Assembly: GCA_002118135.1 (NCBI GenBank)
Contig: BDIU01000282.1
Location: 1 to 53,668 of the forward strand
Length of the DNA stretch: 53,668 nt
Source: Trebouxia sp. TZW2008
Taxonomy: Eukaryota > Chlorophyta > Trebouxiophyceae > Trebouxiales > Trebouxiaceae
Direction of reading: 5' to 3'
A program made the translations under genes and the position numbers. Every line of letters begins with the position of its first letter. The first letter of the stretch is position 1. The notes below the pieces were generated by a model. The model saw only the letters and a program-made list of their open reading frames with translations. It made no database searches and was not told the origin of the DNA. Below are positions 46,601 to 53,668 of this stretch, piece by piece.

Positions 46601-49600
46601 TTGTCATCATCTGGTGCAGGACAAAATGGCTCAGCGGCTCCCACTGCAGCTGCCAAGCCAGTAAGTGACAGCTCTTTGTTGCAGTGGGTGTATGGCGGGG
46701 AGCCAAAGCCTTTCGAGGCCCTGCAATTCCCTGGTGAGACAGAGCACTGCCTTGCTTAAGTGTTACTGTTGGTCATGCTGAAAGTAAGCAAGCCTGTCTT
46801 CAAGCAACGGTTTTGAAAAATCAAATCAGACACTGTCACCGTGTAGCATTGTGTGATGATGATCATGCAATCTGCTAGTCGCATTGCTGTGTGCCTGACG
46901 TCATGATAGTCTGCTTCAGCTCATGTATGGTCACTTGTATGCCATATTGAAGTGTTATCAGGTTGCTGTGCTGCATTGTTGCAGGGCTTTAACCCTGACC
47001 ACATACATTGCAAGTGCATTTCTGGCAGCAGGCCTGGCATACAAGAGCATCTGCTCAATAGATTTACTTTTGTTCATAAAGGTTGTGCAAGGCCTGCCTT
47101 ACACCAGGTGACAGCTCTTGTTGTGTGCACTCAGGCCTAGATACATCTACAAGCACAGCCAACAAAGCATGTTCTCAGCTGATCAGAGCACTGCTGGATG
47201 CGGCAATTGTACTGAAGGAGCTGGACAATTTGGAGACCACCACTCAACGCCTCAAGCAAGATAGAGAGCAGATGCAAGATTGGTCTCACATCAGGTGTGA
47301 TAGTCAAGCACCTGCAAGGTGCCATTGGATGCCAATGCAAGCAGCTTGAGCTGAAAATGCTGACAGGTTTTGCCTTGTATTCAGCCGGCATACATGCATC
47401 AGATGTGGCCATGGCATTTGTGATCAGATGCACCTCAGAGATGCAACTACTTTGCAGCGTTTTATGCATGTCTGCAGTCTGCATACACACATTGTCTTGC
47501 AAACTATGCTTTTGCTTTTCAAGGGCTATTGCTAGCTTCACTTTCCTAGCTCAACATGGCAGCAGCCTTTTTGTATGCTGGATCGCTATGCATATGTCGT
47601 TGGTTGCTTACGCATGCCTGTCTCACAGTGCTTGTAGAGCAGTAATCAGGTTTTGCAACAGCTTGACCCATTCTTGTGTTGTCAAGTGCTGATGTTGCCA
47701 ATAAGCAAGCCTCAAAGCTCTATCTGCAATGCATGCAGGCGCGAGCCTTCCAATCCTGAGCAACAGCTTCCGTCTGAAGCCTTGATATGCATGATCCGGC
47801 AAGAACATACAGTCACACAGGCAAAGCTGGCTATCAATGTTGCAGAATCTCATCGTTTGGCAAAGGAGCAGTTCAAGGTCAATCAACGCTTGGCCCAGGC
47901 AAGACACACGAGCATTGCTTTGCAGCTCAGTTGGCTGTTGTGCAATTTGTTGCAGGGACTAGTTGGCTGAGACAGTGCCGTCCACGTAATTGCCTGTTGA
48001 GTTGATCTGCTGGTCTGCTTTGGTCTGGCCCTCTCTGCTGGTCTTGCAATGCACAGCGTTGTTTCACCCTGGCTAAAGCATCTTTACCTGGTTTGCTTTA
48101 GTCGCTAACATAGAACCTTGCCCTTGCTTCCTTTCATTTGTAAGCTCTTGTGCAAGCCCATCATTGCTTGCTTTCTATGTCACCCTATATTTAGTCTTTG
48201 TGCACCAACCACCTTGATCCTGCCTCAATCACCTGTGTTGTGCTATTGTTTATGCTGTGTGGCATTGCTTCAATTTGCCAACTTTCCCCAGACTGTCTGT
48301 CTTTAGCCCATCCTGTTTTACATACAGTCTACTTTGTTGCAACTGGCCTGTCTTGCGGGTCTGGAAACCCTGCAGCATCACCATTGCTAATTCATATGTT
48401 TGCTGCATAGGCTGAGGCAGAAATTGAGCACTTGGAGTCAGTAGAAAAGGCCATTGAGCGTGATGCTAGGGCGCTGCACTCCAATGATGAGTTTGCCAGT
48501 CAGCAGCACAAAACCTGGGTTGCAGCACAAATGCAAGGAGAGCTTGCCACAAAAGCTAAGGCTAAGGCCAAGGTGCTCCGTCAAGTCAAGGTCAGCATCA
48601 GTGCTTGGCGTTCAGCACATTGACAAGTGCAATGTGCTGTATCAACCACATCTTGGCATGCTTCTGCATAGCTGAGTGTTTGTTGTGTTGAGCCCTGCCT
48701 TGCAACGTTCAGGTGATTGCCTGATGCTAACCTTTCTGTCAAAATATACATCAGGCAAATGTTGTAACCTGTCACCCAATACCATACGTTGCATAGATAG
48801 GCGATTGATGCGCGAACGTGAACATCGACCAATGTTGTGCTCACTTTTAGTGGTGTTGATGCGCACATCATCACAGCAGCCCAAATGTTGCATCTGCATT
48901 GCAGGTCTCACACACAGTAAGAGCTGCAATTTAGACTTGAACATAAGTTCGCAACATGCTAACTCATCATTTTAGGGATGATGTTGTCACATGCATGGCG
49001 TCACAGTATGCCCTATGCTCAGTTGCCCAACTCCTCACAACTGATCAGCAGCTCAGCACAGGCTTGTTGCAGACATTATGCAAGGAGAAAGAGGATTTAG
49101 AGCGCTGCATAAGAAGGAACGAGGAGGAGCACAGCTCACTTTATGCATGGGAGGAGCAGATGGACGCCTTAGTCAGAGCTTTACGGGACATAATGACGGG
49201 CTTGGAGATTCAAGCTGCAACACCAGGACCATGGGTGGGCCCTGGCATGACTCATCAGCAGTTGCGATATATCAATGGGCATTTTCATAAGGTATAACCC
49301 TTGCCTGACCTTGTGTCTTGCATCACAAATGTGTTGCTACAACTGGTCCGCCGACAATTTCAGTGTGGGTCTTGACTCCTACATCCTTGGGCAAAACTCT
49401 GGTGATGTGCAATCCAAGTTGACCAAGACAATCAGACACAAGGCATTGGTTCACAGTCTGCCTTTGCAAAACCAAGTTTGACATCCTACTTGGTTTGGAC
49501 TGACATCCAGTGCAAACAATGAGTTACTATTGCATGATTGCTGACCATTGTGAATAGTATCAAGGCATGCTGTTAACATCTGCAGATGTTCATGCAAACT

Positions 49601-51087
49601 TGTCTGCAGCATAGAATTTACGCGCACAGGTGACTGTGCAGGACATTTGGCCCAGATTGAAGAGCTCAGCACAGATCAAAGATGTCTATGAGGAGTTGCA
49701 CAAACAACACAAGCAATCAGTGCATGCGCTTGAACAAGGATGTACGGTTTTGGGGCCACTGATGGCACAAGTTGTAGAGGCTTCATGTGATGACCCTGCA
49801 GTCTTGCTACTACAGCACTTGGTGTTCCCGCTTGTCAAGGAACGGTTGCAGACAAATACCCATTCCCAGGTCAGCTATAAACCATACATGTTGCATTGGC
49901 ATTTCTTGTTATAAAGAGCAGCTCACACTCTGTTTTTGACAGTTGTCAGCAACGTGAACAACTTTGGTGAGCTTACACACCCATGACAAAAGCCAAAGAG
50001 TCTTCTTCATGCTTACCAGCATCTGGCTTGCATCTCCCCAAACACTGAGCCTCACGCCTACACCTGGGAACACTTGCTTTGGGCCCTTGAGTCATGTGGG
50101 CAGGCATTGAATTGCAAAGTCTTTGTGGATGCAACCAAACCAACCAGTCCGCAATGTAGAGGCGCATTATCGTAGCATTTCTTGCTTGCCTTAGCAATCT
50201 CAATCAATCATGCAACAGATCAAACATCTTGCATCATGTCAAGGTCATCATGGCTGAGCAACACATTCCTTTGAACAGCTGAGACCGTGTGCATTCGTAC
50301 TCAAACAGAGCAATACATGCCAGATCTTGTTGTGCATCATGCACTGATACAACGACTACACGGCGTACAAAAGTGCGAGCGAAGCATGCAAGGCAAAGAA
50401 CAAAAGGTGTCATCTTATGTTCTATGTGCTAGCGCCTTGTACATGTGGACGATGTCAAATGTGCTTTTTCTGCTGTATGCCGCACATTCATTCTTGATCT
50501 CCTGCCTCAAGCAATATATTGAGTTCAAACAGTGACTACACAGTCTTGTGTTGTGTTGCTCGAGTCAATTGAGGGACAAGGCATCTTGCTTTTGCCTTGT
50601 GCTGAAGCAGGTGTCATCCACAACATTGGTGTCAAAGGGAGGCTGAGTTACATGCATCAGTATACAGCGGGATGACACTGTTTTGTCTTTTGGTCACTAG
50701 AGGTTGTCTTGTCATGTCTTGCAGGAAGTTGTAAAGAGTAGCGTCAAATGCTTTGGAGAGCCTGACTGGGATCCTACTTTCTCCAAACTAACGCAACATT
50801 ACCAGACTCAACTGCATACATCACCTACAACGACTGATGAAGCTGTATATGAGGCAAGCATTGGTCTCATGGAGTTTGATGAAGACTTCGAGTGTGGAGG
50901 CAATGAAAGGAGACGGGAAATTCAAGGGTGGTCTCACTCTTTATTTGTTGACGATATATGCCTCCTGGCCCATTCACGCAAAGATACAACGGATAGTGAA
51001 TTTCCTGACTTGCTTGAGGTCACAAAGTTGCATTACATTGAGCCAGGGAGTGCTTGCTTGATCCTGTTGTTTTGCCTCTCCGTTTAG
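43692..51087 (+). CDS. Long coiled-coil protein of unknown function
   Basis: I do not recognise this protein. Exons: 43692-43772 (MTKRKNVKGNSVGRDAAP), 43861-44002 (VPKQVQDFWQKASEVQKAKLL), 44448-44668, 44912-45040, 45314-45451, 45865-46078 (IQHWLWDLKPPSLRSRE), 46391-46733, 47135-47294, 47739-47898, 48411-48590 (IEHLESVEKAIERDARAL), about 49049-49291, 49630-49869 and 50725-51087. All join in phase except between 44002 and 44448, where an exon is missing. The product is roughly 870 residues plus the gap. The front half is globular; from about 47135 onward it is mostly coiled coil. The intron after 47898 appears to start CAG|GCAAGA, though a GT donor 27 nt earlier is also in phase. The last exon contains LFVDDICLLAHS, discussed separately, and its end is uncertain. 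Confidence 0.5.
44859..44920 (+). repeat. Duplicated splice acceptor sequence
   Basis: CAGGAGGTATAT occurs at 44859-44870 and again at 44909-44920, 50 bp apart. The second copy holds the acceptor used in the phase-consistent model (exon from 44912). Use of the first would run into an in-frame stop, so it is a decoy or a source of alternative splicing. Confidence 0.55.
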
Positions 51088-52136
51088 GCAAGGACTTTCA
51101 TTGCAGCTGCTATGCAACGAGCTTGACGATCTTATGCTGGGCTTAACATGCAATGTTTATTGAACGCAAACCAATGCTGCAAACCACACCATACTAGTGA
51201 CACGTTCATCTCTTGTTGTTGCTGTTCGATCGTCGCATTGATGTCCAAACTGACAAAGTGTACGGTGAATGCACTGGATCCTTTACACTTGTGCATTGTG
51301 TTAATTGCGAATCGATTGCAAGCCTCATCCTCTTCCGCTTGAATGAATGTGCATGGCAAGATTTGCAAATAGTGCATCTGATTCAGCACTGTAGACCTAT
51401 CATTTGCAACCATTGTTCTGAAGTGAGAGTAGATGAAATTACGTCGTGTCCTGATCATGAGCTGATATCAGTAACCCAAAACCGCTCAGCCTGTACAACC
51501 CTGTTACAAGTTTGCCGTTTACTGTGTGCAGTACAAGCTTACTGAAACTTTGTTACTTGACTCAAAACGAGGCAACTTTGCTCAACATGACTCGACTGCT
51601 GGCATTAAGCAAAAGTTTGTCCTAAAAAGTTTGTGCCTCTGCTCTCCATCGAGGCTGACAGGCGTGCTGCCTTGATAGGTAACAACAACGTGCATCTTTA
51701 ACTGATAGCTCATTTGCAAAGGTGAAATTTCATTGCAATTTTACAGCCAGTGCCAGCAATAAGACTTGACGACCATGTGCATTTTCATAGTTGAACTGAT
51801 GTGGCTTGCTTGCACAGTATGGCATCATGTAGGCTTGTGGCTTAGAATGAATGCCTTCCAGAGGTTGACACTGCTACCTGTGGGTGAGAGATTTGAAGCA
51901 GCCATGTGATCATGTACTTCAGAGCCTTTGAAAGTCAGGCTGTAACTTCAGCTTAGTCGAACACAAATCGCACGCCTTCTACCAGCGGAACGCGGTCGAA
52001 TGTGGTGTCATACAGCCTAAGCAGGTTGCAGCATCAGCAGTGCCATCATCAGCGCAACAACAACACTAGCAGCTGCTTTGCCTGTGTTGTATGCTGGTGT
52101 ACATTGCCTCAAAGGTGGACTCCACTCCGGGAGTGG
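51088..52136. other. Region without an assigned gene
   Basis: This stretch of about 1.05 kb follows the coiled-coil gene. A plus-strand frame at 51213-51545 is open for 110 codons and carries two CxxC pairs (HCVNCES and ICNHCSE), which could be part of a zinc-binding domain. I found no family match and no splice support, so it is left uncalled. CG content rises around 51950-52000. Confidence 0.3.
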
Positions 52137-52892
52137 CTAAGCTGCAGGCTCTGGCTGACTGTCACACTCAGAGTCAGAATCTGAGCAGATGACATAGCAG
52201 CGCTGTTTTGCAACAGTGTTCAGGTCAGCATCTGAATCCTCATCATCGTCAGAACATGCTATGATGGCTGTGACATCTGCTGTCAGTGTGGTCTGAACAG
52301 CTGTTGCATGCATGAGTGCAACTTGCGTGACTGCAGCATCTGCCGTTGCATCACTTCTGGCTGTGGCAGCTGTAATTGCAGCATCAGTGATGGCATTGAT
52401 TTGCTCAGATGCAGCATCTTGCAACATTGCATTGCGCCAGAGAAGGCACATCAAACGCAATCACAGCTTTCTTCCACTTGCGCTCTTTCTTGTGATGCGG
52501 GAACATGATGCGCATCTTCAAGGGTGATTTGCCGGTGATGCTAGTGATTTTTTGCCCTGGCACCCAGGCCGCTTGCAGTCAGGATGTGTGCAGGGACTCA
52601 GGCTGTCAGGTGCCAGCATGCTTCTGATGCACGACAGCCGTGAAGATGGCAGATGCATAATGACAGTAGCACTCAACACTGCATCATGCATATTCTGTGC
52701 AGCTTGCAGCACTGCCTGGGGAGAGTCCTGCCACTCAGCCAGTTTCTGAGTTTGATTCTGCATCATGCCTTGTACCATGGGCCTGATTTCATGCCACTGT
52801 CCAGCTGCAGCCAATGTTTCTGGGTCCTGAACAGGCTGCTCCAGCTCAACTTTAAAGCTGCAGATCAAAATTGATCTGCAGCAGTCACACAC
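52137..52892 (-). pseudogene. Frame-broken ORF with a Cys/His cluster and acidic tail
   Basis: The upstream part (52892-52518) reads VELEQPVQDPETLAAAG, a Gln-rich helix, then CTHPDCKRPGCQGKK before a stop. A one-base frame change at the A6 run (plus-strand TTTTTT near 52550) links it to ITSITGKSPLKMR and FPHHKKERKWKKAV in another frame. Farther down, 52460-52137 reads as an Ala/Thr-rich region with an acidic tail (CSDDDEDSDAD). The Cys/His cluster followed by a PHHK-type motif reminds me of algal tyrosine-recombinase (Crypton-like) proteins, but that link is from general memory and weak. A sequencing error in the homopolymer or a missed intron could also explain the break. Confidence 0.4.
52857..52882. 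repeat. Near-perfect 26-bp palindrome
   Basis: GCTGCAGATCAA, two bases (AA), then TTGATCTGCAGC: perfect 12-bp arms. It lies at the 5' edge of the minus-strand ORF that begins at 52892. Function unknown; it could be a protein-binding site or the tip of an inverted repeat. Confidence 0.7.
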
Positions 52893-53581
52893 AGCTCAAC
52901 TGTCACGCAGTGTCACAATTGCCAGTCAAAACTCTGATCAAATTGCTGCTTGCTCTAGCACTGTTGCCTGCAGCAAACAAGTTAGATTACTGACAGCACA
53001 AACTGCAGTCATGGGCAGTCCTGCAGTGCAGAAGTGTTGAGCAAAATGCTGAAAAGTCTGTTGCCTATAGCAGATATGCAATTCTGTTTGCATGCTAAAA
53101 AGGTATAATGCAAAAGTTGAAAGCCTTGCATTGTAGAGTTGTTGACCAGAATGCTGTTGGTAATGAGCTTAACTGGCAATGCACTGCAACCTGCAAACAG
53201 TGCAATGCAATCACAGGCAGGACTTGCAAACAGAGAATGTCTGCCATCAAATGGTGATATGAGCATGTTGACATACAAATAAAGCACTTGCACAGATACT
53301 GGGTGATATCAACAGGCCAAAAATGCTTGGCATGGCTGCTTTGACAAACTATGCATGCACACATGTCCGCCGACACAAAGCATCTGATGACAGCAATCTT
53401 GGCAAATTCTTGTACAACAATGTGCTACAGAATTTTGTCAAGCAGCCAGCAGAATGATAGCAACAGGTTTAACACCAACAGCATGCATGCTCAAAATGTC
53501 ACTGAGTGAACCCCTTCATTGCAAATTTGATGTGGGTCAATGATCACGGCACAACAAGCTGTATACAAGCCAGTGCATCAT

Positions 53582-53595
53582 CTGTGACGTCACAG
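53582..53595. promoter_or_regulatory. 14-bp palindrome with TGACGTCA core
   Basis: CTGTGACGTCACAG is a perfect palindrome containing the ACGT-core site bound by bZIP factors. It overlaps the stop of the tentative right-edge exon. It may be chance. Confidence 0.3.
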
Positions 53596-53668
53596 TCGAT
53601 CGGTCGACCTCAAGTTCCTCAGCCACTTCAGGCCTTCATCAAAGCTGGGGTGACTGCCACCAGGCTTG
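53590..53668 (-). CDS. Possible last exon of a gene running off the right edge
   Basis: On the minus strand from the edge the frame reads PGGSHPSFDEGLKWLRN then a stop at 53592-53590. The composition looks coding, but only about 25 codons are visible and no acceptor is in view, so this is tentative. Confidence 0.25.
   Translation of the reverse strand, partial: KPGGSHPSFDEGLKWLRNLRSTDRL

Noticed and set aside
1..53668. tRNA, rRNA or CRISPR arrays
   Set aside because: No T-loop consensus in a foldable context, no rRNA-like stretch and no regularly spaced repeats were seen on reading; a tRNA scan was not possible here.

Overview
This is nuclear DNA of a green, plant-lineage eukaryote, most likely a green alga. 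Almost every gene is split into many short exons by GT-AG introns, with a few GC-AG introns, and the recognisable products point to Viridiplantae: a TPLATE endocytic subunit, an SPX-MFS (PHT5/VPT-type) phosphate transporter, a CML21-like four-EF-hand sensor, a plant-type long tRNase Z, Mediator subunit MED10 and a probable plastid transit peptide. I cannot fix the class; Trebouxiophyceae is a guess. The bulk sequence is TG/CA-rich and CpG-poor, with CpG-dense patches at several gene starts.

Layout. 1-911 (-): 5' part of a probably plastid-targeted protein, running off the left edge. It is head-to-head with 1437-4232 (+), a protein-kinase-like gene. 5302-6181 (+): MED10, followed 146 bp later by 6328-15890 (+): TPLATE, rebuilt here as 18 exons in phase. 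16374-21371 (-): a multi-exon gene I do not recognise, convergent with TPLATE. 22017-22297: a MITE with TA duplication. 22738-23370 (-): a small, probably mitochondrial, single-pass membrane protein. 24045-27569 (-): a coiled-coil protein, divergent from 27962-29787 (+), the CML21-like calcium sensor. 30356-37472 (+): long-form tRNase Z, with a second MITE (TAA duplication) in one intron. 38530-42623 (-): SPX-MFS phosphate transporter, convergent with tRNase Z. 43692-51087 (+): a long coiled-coil gene of unknown function. 52137-52892 (-): a frame-broken ORF with a Cys/His cluster that shares a motif with 42876-43390. The right edge may hold the end of one more minus-strand gene.

This looks like ordinary gene-dense chromosome, not a cluster serving one pathway. 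The named genes cover endocytosis (TPLATE), transcription (MED10), tRNA 3'-end maturation (tRNase Z), vacuolar phosphate storage (SPX-MFS) and calcium signalling (CML21-like). The notable points are gene architecture (GC-AG introns, a 15-nt microexon, repeated local duplications inside introns, CpG patches at starts), two MITEs, an SPX domain with altered basic residues, and three or four multi-exon genes I could not assign. Exon joins were made by hand from splice motifs and reading phase; no alignment or RNA data were available.
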